A stretch of 64,000 nucleotides of DNA from Clostridium thermobutyricum. GTDB taxonomy: Bacteria > Bacillota > Clostridia > Ch29. The stretch is from contig JAENYX010000005.1 in assembly GCA_016841565.1 (NCBI GenBank), forward strand, positions 42,592-106,591, read 5' to 3'. Below, piece by piece: positions 19,116 through 27,270 of this stretch. Position numbers and translations under genes: made by a program. How positions within the stretch are numbered: position 1 is the stretch's first letter; each line of letters begins with the position of its first letter. The notes under the pieces are model-generated. The model was given only the letters and a program-made list of their open reading frames with translations, did no database searches and was not told where the DNA came from.

Positions 19116-19223
19116 ATATTTTCCTCCACATAAATTAGTTAAGTATAATACTACTAGGCTGGTATATTCTTATGTTGCTCGTAAAAAATATGTTACAGCC
19201 AGATATCACGATAATTGAAACTC

Positions 19224-19256
19224 AAGGGGATGCCGTTGCAAAACCGGCATCCCCTT
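19224..19256 (-). terminator. Hairpin downstream of the protease gene
   Basis: Arms AAGGGGATGCCG and CGGCATCCCCTT with a short loop, 33 bases past the stop of the minus-strand protease gene. The tail on that strand is only weakly T-rich, so termination is probable rather than certain. Confidence 0.65.
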
Positions 19257-19288
19257 CAAAAAAATAACTGATTATAGTTATGCTACTG

Positions 19289-19969
19289 CTAAACAAACTC
19301 AATGTTTAGAAGTAGCATAACATGCTCTATCTTGTTAATTATCCCTAAACCGTCTTCTGTGGCAAACAGAAGCCCCACTGCCCTATTGTGTTCATCCACG
19401 ACTATGGAACCGCTATCTCCTTCCCTGCAGTGAATCCTGGCTGCAAGCTGGTCACAGAAAAAATATTCTTTCCCTGCAAAGGATATTGTTACGGAATAAT
19501 TAACCCCGGTTATCTCGCCGTGGGTTAAGCCGGTAGTACACCCGACTTTCCTAATCCGCATTCCGGGCACCCCCGAAGCAGTTCCGGCGATTTTGCCTAT
19601 ACCCCTGACTTCACAGGAGATTAAGTCATAGGATAATGGCTTTGCCACGGCAGCGTCTACCAGGTTACAGCCGGTATCCATAAGGGGTATCCAATTATGA
19701 AGCCTTCCTATCATCATTGTATAAGTACCCCCGTTGATGGCAGAGGGCTGAAAAATCGGATCCCTCAACTTTGCTCTGACATCCGGTATGCTGCTGCAGT
19801 TGGCAAGCACATGATTATTTGAAAGTATTAATACTTCTCCTGTTTTCCTTTGCCTTACAACAGCTCCAAATGTTCCTCCCTTAGCCTTGGGGTGACCGAT
19901 GCTGACTCCGGGCCCAACCGGCCTTCTCTTTTTTTTGTTCAAACCCGGGGGAAGAATAAATCTATTCAT
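19289..19969 (-). CDS. Trypsin-like serine protease without signal peptide
   Basis: The ATG at 19969 overlaps the stop of the upstream glycosyltransferase (ATGA), with AAAGGTG before it; a longer frame into that gene is unlikely. The 226 residues show a chymotrypsin-like triad: His53 in LSNNHVLA, Asp105 in NLVDAAVA and Ser186 in REGDSGSIVVDE. Between them the layout (GCTTGLTHGEITG) is that of trypsin-like proteins often annotated only as S1-family or Nal1-like. There is no signal peptide or membrane helix, so it is cytoplasmic, in the forespore or mother cell, or exported by another route. Translational coupling to a glycosyltransferase is unusual and suggests a shared substrate. Confidence 0.78.
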   Translation of the reverse strand: MNRFILPPGLNKKKRRPVGPGVSIGHPKAKGGTFGAVVRQRKTGEVLILSNNHVLANCSSIPDVRAKLRDPIFQPSAINGGTYTMMIGRLHNWIPLMDTGCNLVDAAVAKPLSYDLISCEVRGIGKIAGTASGVPGMRIRKVGCTTGLTHGEITGVNYSVTISFAGKEYFFCDQLAARIHCREGDSGSIVVDEHNRAVGLLFATEDGLGIINKIEHVMLLLNIEFV

Positions 19970-20967
19970 TGTCCAAGCACCTTTTGGTATGCTTTGAGCG
20001 TTTCCTGGGCCGCCCGTTCCCATGTATAGTTTGAAAGAATATGTTTTTGAAGTTTTTCCCCATTTTTATTTTCAAGCCCCTGCAATACCGAATGCCTTAT
20101 GCTGTCAATATCATCCGGCAGGCAGTAACAGGCGAGTTTACCGAAATACTCCTCTGTACAGCCATATTTTGTAGTAGCAATTGAACATCCTGCTGCTGCA
20201 GCTTCCAGGTTTGAAAGCCCCGGCGTTTCAAACCAACTGGGAAGTACATGTATAGCTGCTGCTGCATAGCTGTCTCTAAGCTGAGCAGAACTTTGTCCCG
20301 GGATAAAAACGACATTTTCTTTTCCTGCTTTATTGCACCTTTCCCCATATTCCCGGTCGTTTACCGGCCCTATTAAAACCAGTTTTATACCTGTATCCTT
20401 AAGCGCTTCTATTAATGCCAGTTGATTTTTCCTGGGAGAAATCCTGCCAACGCACAGTGCGAAATCAGCAAAACCATACTCTTGAAAAAAACGGTTTCTG
20501 TCTCCCTGGGAAAACCTCCTGTCCACGCAATTTGGAACTACATGATAGGGTTTTTCCGTGTCAAAGTTTTTCATAATTTCCTCGGCCTCTGACTGCGAGT
20601 TGGGAAGCAGTATTGATGCCTTTGAAAGTACAATTCTTCTGAGCATATTTTGCTGGTGCCACGCTTTTCGCTTCCAGTCGGGAAGATCATTATTCATATA
20701 GTAATTGCTGTTATCCCAATAGATTGTAGAAAGTACTATGGGAATCCCCTGTTCATATGCCCTATAGGAATAAGCATAGGTTTCCACCACCCTGGTCAGA
20801 TTAAACAAATGTACCAGGTCGTATCCTTTATAGTTCTGTGAAAATACGGTGGATATATCTACTTCTACTCCCAGACTGCTTAAATATTTCTTTGTATAAA
20901 CCATCTGTATGCTATCTCCGGCCGGATTTGTGAGAAAGTCCGGCCTTATCTGGAACAATGCCTTCAT
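19966..20967 (-). CDS. Glycosyltransferase family 4
   Basis: The ATG at 20967 has AAGGGG 7 bases upstream; longer starts lack a site. The 333 residues form a GT-B enzyme. The donor-binding half starts at FALCVGRISPRKNQLALIEAL and contains VFIPGQSSAQLRDSYAAA and the EX7E-like motif PSWFETPGLSNLEAAAAGC, with the first glutamate as the usual catalytic or donor-contact residue. It would act at the cytoplasmic face using an NDP-sugar. The protease gene is translationally coupled behind it. Confidence 0.9.
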   Translation of the reverse strand: MKALFQIRPDFLTNPAGDSIQMVYTKKYLSSLGVEVDISTVFSQNYKGYDLVHLFNLTRVVETYAYSYRAYEQGIPIVLSTIYWDNSNYYMNNDLPDWKRKAWHQQNMLRRIVLSKASILLPNSQSEAEEIMKNFDTEKPYHVVPNCVDRRFSQGDRNRFFQEYGFADFALCVGRISPRKNQLALIEALKDTGIKLVLIGPVNDREYGERCNKAGKENVVFIPGQSSAQLRDSYAAAAIHVLPSWFETPGLSNLEAAAAGCSIATTKYGCTEEYFGKLACYCLPDDIDSIRHSVLQGLENKNGEKLQKHILSNYTWERAAQETLKAYQKVLGQ

Positions 20968-21130
20968 GGTATAACCCCTTTTCAAATCTGGAATAAACTT
21001 CATTTGCAGCATTTGTCATATTGCTTGCATTATGTCTACCAATACTATATTATTGATGTACATTGGTGTCCCAAGTTTCCCGGCATGCTTTATACAAAAC
21101 AATTCAAACTAAAAGCTGAGAGGTGGTTTT

Positions 21131-21928
21131 ATGAAGAAAAAAATCTTGCAAGTGCTCGCAGTAATAACACTAATGTGCAGCGTTTTATTTATGCAGAGCG
21201 CCCTGGCAGCACCCTACAGTATGGGGAATGGCCAGAAAATAGCCTATAACCAGAGTAACAGTACATATAATAATTACTATTCAGTAAGCAAACCAAAAAT
21301 TCAACCTGCTAATAGTAAGCCAGGAAGCAGCGGGAATACCGGTACCCCAATTACACCTCCTGAACCTCCCACGTCAGGATATGCAACTATCGGAGGTACA
21401 AAAGTAAACTATGGATATCCCGCCAATCAGAGCACAAACTACTATCCTATAGTTATTAACAAAGGTGCCGGAACAGGTTCGCCTTCAACCGGGCAGCCCG
21501 CGCCACAACCGCAGCCGCCTGAAATACAGGACCCTCCCGGGGGTATAGGCACGCATCAGCTTACAGCCGGTGAGCAAAAGCTTATAAACCTAATAAATGA
21601 AGAACGGAAAAAGGCAGGACTTAACCAGCTCGCTGTTGACATACAGCTTTCAAAGGTGGCAAGGATTAAATCCGAGGACATGAGAACAAATAATTATTTT
21701 TCTCATACGTCTCCTACTTACGGGTCACCCTTCCAGATGATGAAGGACTTCGGGATAACCTATAGAAGCGCAGCCGAAAACCTTGCAAAGACCTCAAGTG
21801 TGGATAGGGCGCACACAGGCTTCATGAACTCGGAGGGTCACAAAAAGAATATTCTGACCCCAGGTTTTACACATATCGGCGTTGGGATATCGGGCACCTA
21901 TTATACCGAGATGTTTATAAGGAAATAG
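21131..21928 (+). CDS. Secreted CAP-domain (SCP/YkwD-like) protein
   Basis: 265 residues. A clear signal peptide (residues 1-26, MKKKILQVLAVITLMCSVLF then ALAAP) is followed by a low-complexity Ser/Asn/Pro-rich linker to about residue 145, then a CAP domain (LINEERKKAGLNQLAVDI, YFSHTSPTYGSPFQMM, AAENLAKT, GFMNSEGHKKNIL, HIGVGI). The histidines and glutamates of the CAP cavity are present. In spore-formers such proteins are common in spore coats and cell walls, but their activity is mostly unknown. ATG 21131 follows GAGAGGTGG. It is divergent from the glycosyltransferase gene and monocistronic, with a terminator right after it. Confidence 0.92.
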   Translation: MKKKILQVLAVITLMCSVLFMQSALAAPYSMGNGQKIAYNQSNSTYNNYYSVSKPKIQPANSKPGSSGNTGTPITPPEPPTSGYATIGGTKVNYGYPANQSTNYYPIVINKGAGTGSPSTGQPAPQPQPPEIQDPPGGIGTHQLTAGEQKLINLINEERKKAGLNQLAVDIQLSKVARIKSEDMRTNNYFSHTSPTYGSPFQMMKDFGITYRSAAENLAKTSSVDRAHTGFMNSEGHKKNILTPGFTHIGVGISGTYYTEMFIRK

Positions 21929-21936
21929 ATAAAAGC

Positions 21937-21963
21937 AGCTGCTATCGTGAGATAGCAGCTTTT
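21937..21963 (+). terminator. Terminator of the CAP-domain gene
   Basis: Perfect 10-bp stem AGCTGCTATC/GATAGCAGCT with GTGA loop and a short T-run, 8 bases after the stop. Confidence 0.85.
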
Positions 21964-22004
21964 GCATCCAGCCGGACTAAGTTATTCGGGAAGGCCATTG
22001 TAGA

Positions 22005-22628
22005 CTAAAAAGCATTCAATTGCTCAGGGAATATCTGAGTAAAGGGTAAATCAAGGAACTCTTCGCATACATCTCTTGGAATGAACTCTTCGCAGATGTC
22101 AGGTACGCAGTAACCCAGCGAGAGTACTATAAGTTCTACCCTTCCTACCACTTTGATAACCACCAGGACTCCTATTGTCAGTACTAAACAATTGTTTCTG
22201 ATAGTTGTTCTCAGAGCCTCTGATCGAGTTTCCAATACGATATTAAAGGAGAATTCGTCAAAGGGATTTTCAGGTATTCTCACAGCATCATCTTTGAAAA
22301 AGTCAACACAGCTTTCAACTGTAATCAAACTTCCTTCTGCATTTCTTACCCTTACTACAAAGGGTATCCTGAGTGTGAAAGTAATTCTGTTTAGCGTGGG
22401 ATCCGTGTCCTCCAATGGGGTTATGTTTAATGTTCCCTCCACAATAAATCCCGGCTGAAACGTTGCATCTACAAAAGTAAATGGTCCTCCACTGTCCGGC
22501 AATTCAACTATTGCTTCTGGGATGCATTCTCTTTGGAAGCATTGGAAAAACACTTTATCGGTAATCACGCACTCCGGAATTGGCTCATAAGGTTCCTGTT
22601 GCAGAAACCTTGCTTTTTTGACTTCCAT
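22005..22628 (-). CDS. Hypothetical beta-rich protein, possibly spore-surface
   Basis: 207 residues from an ATG preceded by AAGGGGGAT. It has no signal peptide. It is rich in valine, phenylalanine and acidic residues, with scattered cysteines (PECVITDKVFFQCFQRECIP near the start, CVDFF, GYCVPDICEEFIPRDVCEEF near the end). The alternating hydrophobic pattern suggests beta-sandwich folds and faintly recalls SPOCS-type (DUF3794) coat proteins, but I cannot assign it. The setting among collagen-like and CgeB-like genes makes a spore coat or exosporium role plausible. Confidence 0.72.
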   Translation of the reverse strand: MEVKKARFLQQEPYEPIPECVITDKVFFQCFQRECIPEAIVELPDSGGPFTFVDATFQPGFIVEGTLNITPLEDTDPTLNRITFTLRIPFVVRVRNAEGSLITVESCVDFFKDDAVRIPENPFDEFSFNIVLETRSEALRTTIRNNCLVLTIGVLVVIKVVGRVELIVLSLGYCVPDICEEFIPRDVCEEFLDLPFTQIFPEQLNAF

Positions 22629-22856
22629 ATACTATCCCCCTTTTACTAATATAAAATCCGATGATAATGCATCTGTACTGTCACTTCCATATTATGAATA
22701 CGTAAATGAAATGGTGAAGAATTTACCCAATAAAGTTTAAGCCTTTAAACCGGCTATCTAACGCCGGTAAATGCTTATCGTCCATGCCCTGATGCACATA
22801 TATCCGATTATTCAGCATATAATTTACTAACAAGCCATAGGGTGGTGATATAGTGT

Positions 22857-24314
22857 ATGGACAAATGTATTTGCAATGAATACATAGTTATAAAAAATAA
22901 AACTCAATTTTGGCACTTTACATACAAACAGAACAGTATAATATATAAAATCCGTGGCCAAGATGGTGACTGGGCAGATGATACCAAACTGCTGGACAAT
23001 GTATTGGACGATTTTTCAATTGATATTGACTCATCAGGAAGCCTTCACCTGATGTGCTTAAATTCGAAGGGTGAACTACTATACTTTGTGCACAACGGTA
23101 CCCATTGGTATAATAAAGTACTTGCAACTTTCCCTCTGGATAGATACAGGCTGAAATATTTAACAATTTCATGCCGGGGTAAGCATATAAACACATTTTT
23201 CGCCGTATGCCCTCTGAAAAGCTCAAGCGTTTGCAGTATACAACATAATTTCTGGAACGGCACCAAATGGGAAAATTTCAAGGTGGTCCGAATAACGGGA
23301 GGCAGCATCATCGATCCCTTTCATGTGGGATATGACCATACCGGCACCATTCACCTTGTTTACAAAGCCCCTAGGCTAGGTGTTCAGCAATTGTACTACT
23401 GCAAATTCCGCACAGATTATTCTGTATGGGGCAACCCCGAAAAAATTACAGTAGCAGCTGGGAGAGATTCCTATCACTATGCCATGACAGACAATAAAGA
23501 TACCCTGCATCTGGTGTGGAACCATCCGACAAATAGTGTTATGCAGATCAAATATCTGCAGCGCGCCCGAATAAGCTATCCCAGAGGCATATGGAAAAAC
23601 GATTTTATTATCTCCGGGGAAGGAGCAGATAACAAACAACCCCTTTTCTACATAATCGGTAATACTCTATGGGTTGTATGGATACACAAAAATTCACTTT
23701 TCGGCAGCTTCAGCTATGATGAAGGTAAAAACTGGACCAGTCCGGTTCGCATAGATATTCCGCTGGATTGCCAGTTAAAAATATATAAAGTAGTATTAAG
23801 CACTAAGGAGTATCCTGAAATCTCAGTTGCACTTGCCTATGGTTATGAAAGGGAGGGAAATATTATTATCCCCGTTATAGATGATGATCTCGACAATGAA
23901 CATCCAAAAGCGGAGGACCAAAACAAGAGCATTGATGTTGATGGAGAAAAGATTATTGAGTATGCTATTGAAGCTAAAAACTATGTCGGAAAACTGGTTG
24001 AAGAGGTAGGTAAAATTGAAGGCAAAAAAAAAGGAATTGAAGAAATGATACTAAGACAGACCGATGAAATTAACAGAACCTACAGCAACCTGGAGGACTT
24101 CAGAAAAGAGGTGCAGCAACTGGGGGAAGAACTGGAACGGATTAAAAATGAAAACTCCGGCATAGTATCCTCCATAAGCAATTGGCAAAACAAATTCAAA
24201 GAACATCAACAGGCCCTTGAAGAGATGAGCAACAAGCATATTGAGCTTTTCGAGAGTTCCAAGGCACTTTCAGAACGCAGCCTAATTAAGAGAATACTGG
24301 ATTATTTCAAGTAA
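22857..24314 (+). CDS. Beta-propeller-like protein with C-terminal coiled coil
   Basis: 485 residues. Repeating units of about 50 residues carry D-x-x-G/D-x-x-H-L cores: DSSGSLHLMCL, DHTGTIHLVYK, DNKDTLHLVWN, and an Asp-box-like SYDEGKNWTSPV. This suggests a sialidase-like beta-propeller over residues 1-340. After an acidic linker (DDDLDNEHPKAED) residues 370-470 form a long heptad-rich coiled coil. There is no signal peptide or membrane helix. It could be a lectin-like or structural protein of the spore surface, which is inferred from neighbours only. The start ATG has a GGTGGTGAT site. Confidence 0.75.
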   Translation: MDKCICNEYIVIKNKTQFWHFTYKQNSIIYKIRGQDGDWADDTKLLDNVLDDFSIDIDSSGSLHLMCLNSKGELLYFVHNGTHWYNKVLATFPLDRYRLKYLTISCRGKHINTFFAVCPLKSSSVCSIQHNFWNGTKWENFKVVRITGGSIIDPFHVGYDHTGTIHLVYKAPRLGVQQLYYCKFRTDYSVWGNPEKITVAAGRDSYHYAMTDNKDTLHLVWNHPTNSVMQIKYLQRARISYPRGIWKNDFIISGEGADNKQPLFYIIGNTLWVVWIHKNSLFGSFSYDEGKNWTSPVRIDIPLDCQLKIYKVVLSTKEYPEISVALAYGYEREGNIIIPVIDDDLDNEHPKAEDQNKSIDVDGEKIIEYAIEAKNYVGKLVEEVGKIEGKKKGIEEMILRQTDEINRTYSNLEDFRKEVQQLGEELERIKNENSGIVSSISNWQNKFKEHQQALEEMSNKHIELFESSKALSERSLIKRILDYFK

Positions 24315-24317
24315 TCT

Positions 24318-24584
24318 TTAAAAAACTTTGGTGTAATTTATAGAGTGACCGATTTTTGAAGCTTTGTATACTCCCTTTATGGACATTCTGTAACCAAGTA
24401 TCTGATCGCGTATATGTTTTATTCTCATCAAATCGCCCCAGGCAACCAACGAAGAATTGCAGCTTTTACCCAGCTTGCCGGGGGTGGGCCGCAGTTCAAG
24501 GCTATAGCCCTTTTGCTTAAGCATGGATTCCATATAAATGGCCTGACTTCTGGAGTTAAAAACAAAATAATACTGAGCTGTCAT
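24318..24584 (-). CDS. DUF3343 protein (putative Se/S carrier-like)
   Basis: 88 residues. MTAQYYFVFNSRSQAIYMES, followed by LELRPTPGKLGKSCNSSLVAWG, matches the small DUF3343 family, whose conserved PTP...S-C region led to the name Se/S carrier-like protein. The single conserved cysteine is at about residue 42. Family function is unproven; members often sit near selenium or sulfur metabolism genes, which is not the case here. It is convergent with the propeller gene, their stops being only a few bases apart. Confidence 0.7.
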   Translation of the reverse strand: MTAQYYFVFNSRSQAIYMESMLKQKGYSLELRPTPGKLGKSCNSSLVAWGDLMRIKHIRDQILGYRMSIKGVYKASKIGHSINYTKVF

Positions 24585-24689
24585 TTTTTACACTCCTTAC
24601 TAGCTTTATACCATATATTATTAAGTATCCAGCTTAAAGGTGACAGCTTACAGATTTTTACCTCGGTTTATCTGCTATACATAAACAAT

Positions 24690-24731
24690 ACAATTTAGGC
24701 CTATATTAATATTAATATAGGCCTAAATTGT
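24690..24731. terminator. Perfect 42-bp palindrome after the collagen-like gene
   Basis: Arms of 21 bases (CAATTTAGGCCTATATTAAT with its reverse complement) with no loop. It sits 15 bases past the stop of the minus-strand collagen gene and probably works as its terminator. A similar loop-free palindrome occurs at 53327-53366. Confidence 0.6.
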
Positions 24732-24746
24732 TGTTAGTAGAAGACT

Positions 24747-25439
24747 TTATGCCAGACGTATAATGGTCAGGCTGGCACCGGCACCGGTTTGAAGGACGAT
24801 TGCACCGAGGAAGCCAAACAACTCAAGTGTAATGGTTGAATTAGCCGGCAGGTCCACAATTATTTCCGCATTATAGTTATTTAATACCAAGACTGGGTTA
24901 ATTATAGATGCAGGATTTGGAACGCCATTGATTAGCAGCTGTGAACCCAGTAATAAGCCAACAGTCGTATTCACATTGTACGAAATATAGTACCTACCGG
25001 CTGGCTCTACGGTGAATACCGTACTGTCTACGTTTGGAGTAATATCGGCCGATAAATTTTGTTCATTAGGAAGGGGTATTGGGGTACCGCCAATTGCTAG
25101 TACAATGGCTTCACCTTCTGTGTTAGCAGCAAACCCGGAGGTTTCAGTTGTATTAAGTCCGGGAGGTCCTGGAGGTCCTGGAGGTCCTGGAGGTCCTGGA
25201 GGTCCGGCGGCACCGGCAGCTCCGGGAGGACCGGCGGGTCCGGCAGCTCCTGGAGGTCCGGCAGCTCCGGCAGGTCCCGCAGGACCGGCGGGTCCGGGAA
25301 GACCGGCGGGTCCTCTTCTACAGGTAGAAAAAGGTATGCACCAACTGACCGGTTTGGTTGGACAGCAAGGATTTTTAGGCGGAAAACCGGGTTTGATTGG
25401 TACATAGTTGGGTTGGCTCTGGTTATTATTGTTACCCAT
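24747..25439 (-). CDS. BclA-like collagen-repeat protein 1
   Basis: 230 residues. The N-terminal head has paired cysteines ([22 protein letters not shown]). About 18 Gly-X-Y triplets follow ([20 protein letters not shown] and on, residues 43-95), then a C-terminal beta-jelly-roll-like region (about 100-230) like the TNF-like domain of BclA, which trimerises the collagen stalk. Such proteins form the hair-like nap of the exosporium and carry O-glycans on the stalk, which fits the glycosyltransferases around it. AGGAGGTG lies 12 bases before the ATG, a long spacing shared with the second collagen gene. Expression is presumably late in sporulation. Confidence 0.88.
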   Translation of the reverse strand: MGNNNNQSQPNYVPIKPGFPPKNPCCPTKPVSWCIPFSTCRRGPAGLPGPAGPAGPAGAAGPPGAAGPAGPPGAAGAAGPPGPPGPPGPPGPPGLNTTETSGFAANTEGEAIVLAIGGTPIPLPNEQNLSADITPNVDSTVFTVEPAGRYYISYNVNTTVGLLLGSQLLINGVPNPASIINPVLVLNNYNAEIIVDLPANSTITLELFGFLGAIVLQTGAGASLTIIRLA

Positions 25440-25638
25440 TTGTATTTATTCACCTCCTTTCTATTTGGTATGTAATCAAAACCTATGCTTCAGTCATTAG
25501 CTAAAATATGGAGATAGAAGGGAGATAACAATGCTCGTTTTGGACAGCAGTTATCTGCATTACATAATATTGGCCTTCATTGGATTATGACACTTTAAAA
25601 TATGTTTTCGTTTATGTAGTTGGGGGGGTAACCCCCAA

Positions 25639-26337
25639 CTACATAAAGCTTCCAAGGATGCTCCGGATTTCTCCCCGGTCGGTTACTATGGGTCCAACGG
25701 TATAATTCTTGTTAAAGGTGAACAGCGTATTTTGCGAATGGACATGGCTAATGAAATTTGCACCGCCCAGCAGCTCATATTTAAGCTCCAATGCGCTCCA
25801 ATGCCCTTGAGGAAGCCTGTGTCTTTTGCCGCTAATGAAATCTTCTACCCTGTATACAAGCGCATGATAGGGCGGGGACTTGTGTAAGTATTTAGCTATC
25901 CTGTGGTTGACAGAATCATATATATATCCATTGCGTGATATAAGCACCTGGGTCTCCGGCTTAGGATTATAGTCTTGTAGTTTTTGAATAAATGATTTAT
26001 TATACAAATCGTCACTGTCAAGCCTTACAATATAAAGATGGTCGTAACCCTTTGCACTTTTTATGATTTCTCTGTTATATACATTTGCCTCAATGAACTT
26101 AATATTAGACGGCAAAGGAGGATACTTCGAAAGCGCCTGCTTTATCAGTTTTACGGTACTGCGGTCATAACGCACCAGTGCAATAAAGCTTTGATTGCTC
26201 TGGCCCAATAAGCTCTTAAGTGTATAATTCATAAATATTTTCATTCTGTTTTCTATCCAGTCTTTATCATAGATTTGGGAGCTCCTTTTCCAGGCATTAA
26301 ACAAAATATCCACTATAATTCTTTTTGCTTTTTTCAT
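25639..26337 (-). CDS. Putative rhamnosyltransferase-like glycosyltransferase
   Basis: 232 residues. NRMKIFMNYTLKSLLGQSNQ and the metal-binding acidic motif YIVRLDSDDLYN (about residue 105) match the Rhamno_transf family (PF11316), a GT-A-like fold. The late WSALELKYELLGGANFISHVH segment also fits. BclA in Bacillus carries rhamnose-linked oligosaccharides, so an enzyme of this family between a collagen gene and deoxysugar synthesis genes is a natural candidate for its glycosylation. It lies 41 bases after the reductase gene on the same strand. Donor sugar is inferred, not shown. Confidence 0.7.
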   Translation of the reverse strand: MKKAKRIIVDILFNAWKRSSQIYDKDWIENRMKIFMNYTLKSLLGQSNQSFIALVRYDRSTVKLIKQALSKYPPLPSNIKFIEANVYNREIIKSAKGYDHLYIVRLDSDDLYNKSFIQKLQDYNPKPETQVLISRNGYIYDSVNHRIAKYLHKSPPYHALVYRVEDFISGKRHRLPQGHWSALELKYELLGGANFISHVHSQNTLFTFNKNYTVGPIVTDRGEIRSILGSFM

Positions 26338-26377
26338 ACTGAAACCTCCATTCCAAATAGTTTTCAGCTGCGGCCTA

Positions 26378-27244
26378 TCAAAAATGTGTAAAATAATGGG
26401 GGTATAGATGTTTGTTATTGTCTACCCATTCTTCCATTTGGCTTATCATTTCAGCGTAAGCAGGGACAGGATAATTGAAGTCTTCACGGGTATTAATAAG
26501 GCTTTTGTCCGAAACCATATCCTCAAATTCTTCGATTTTGATATCGTTACGGTGGAACTTCTGTTTCAAGATTGTAAGCAGCCGGTGTTTTGAAATCTTG
26601 TTTCTGTTAACGAAATGAACCAAGCCGCAGGTATTGCTGTCCAGCAAGACCTCCACCAGCTTTGCCAGTTCTATCGTAGTAACGCCGTTCCAGAATACCT
26701 GCGTATACCCGTAAATGGTACTCTTACTTTTCATGAACCAGTTAAACAATCCAATGCCCTCCGGTCGCATATCAGGGCCAATAATAGATGTTCGAATGGT
26801 TATATCCTTATTATTGACTATCTCCCCGATGGCCTTTGTTCTGGCGTAAAAGTCATCTCCATCCCTAAAGGCGTTTTCAGGATAGTCACCGTCTTTTCCT
26901 GAGAACACACAATCGGTACTTAAGTGTATAATCCGGGTGCATGACCCTCTATACTTGCTTTCCAAATAATGCGGCAGATAGGAGTTTAAAAATACAGCCT
27001 TATCCTTTTGGGCCCATGCAAATTGGTTCAGTATGCCTATACAGTTTACTATTACATCGGGCGATACTTTCTCTAAACAATCATCCAGCCTGTCGATATC
27101 CATGGCATCGATTACAACGGTATGCTGATTGAGGCAGCTCCTTCGCGAAACGTTGAACACCTTACAATATGGGTTTTTACTGAGCCACATTGTTATTACG
27201 TGCCCGGCCATGCCGGTTGACCCTAAGACCAAGATCCTTTTCAT
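26378..27244 (-). CDS. RmlD-like sugar-nucleotide reductase
   Basis: The ATG at 27244 has GAGGGG 8 bases upstream; a GTG three codons earlier is possible. The 288-residue SDR-fold protein begins KRILVLGSTGMAGHVITMWL (glycine-rich NAD(P) site) and has VIVNCIGI, STDCVFSG and the catalytic tyrosine/lysine in FYARTKAIGE. RmlD-type enzymes reduce a 4-keto-6-deoxy sugar nucleotide. Behind the CapE-like dehydratase (26-base gap) it should reduce UDP-4-keto-6-deoxy-HexNAc, as in FucNAc or QuiNAc synthesis. It lacks the C-terminal cupin domain of CapF/FnlB, so it is an RmlD-only variant. Confidence 0.8.
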   Translation of the reverse strand: MKRILVLGSTGMAGHVITMWLSKNPYCKVFNVSRRSCLNQHTVVIDAMDIDRLDDCLEKVSPDVIVNCIGILNQFAWAQKDKAVFLNSYLPHYLESKYRGSCTRIIHLSTDCVFSGKDGDYPENAFRDGDDFYARTKAIGEIVNNKDITIRTSIIGPDMRPEGIGLFNWFMKSKSTIYGYTQVFWNGVTTIELAKLVEVLLDSNTCGLVHFVNRNKISKHRLLTILKQKFHRNDIKIEEFEDMVSDKSLINTREDFNYPVPAYAEMISQMEEWVDNNKHLYPHYFTHF

Positions 27245-27270
27245 TCCTTCCACCCCTCACGTGAAACTGA

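Noticed and set aside
25012..25407. Plus-strand frame of Gly/Pro/Ala triplets opposite the first collagen gene
   Set aside because: The repeat GGNCCN reads as Gly-Pro on both strands. Only the minus strand has the cysteine head, the C-terminal domain and a ribosome binding site. The same holds for 28917-29192 opposite the second gene.
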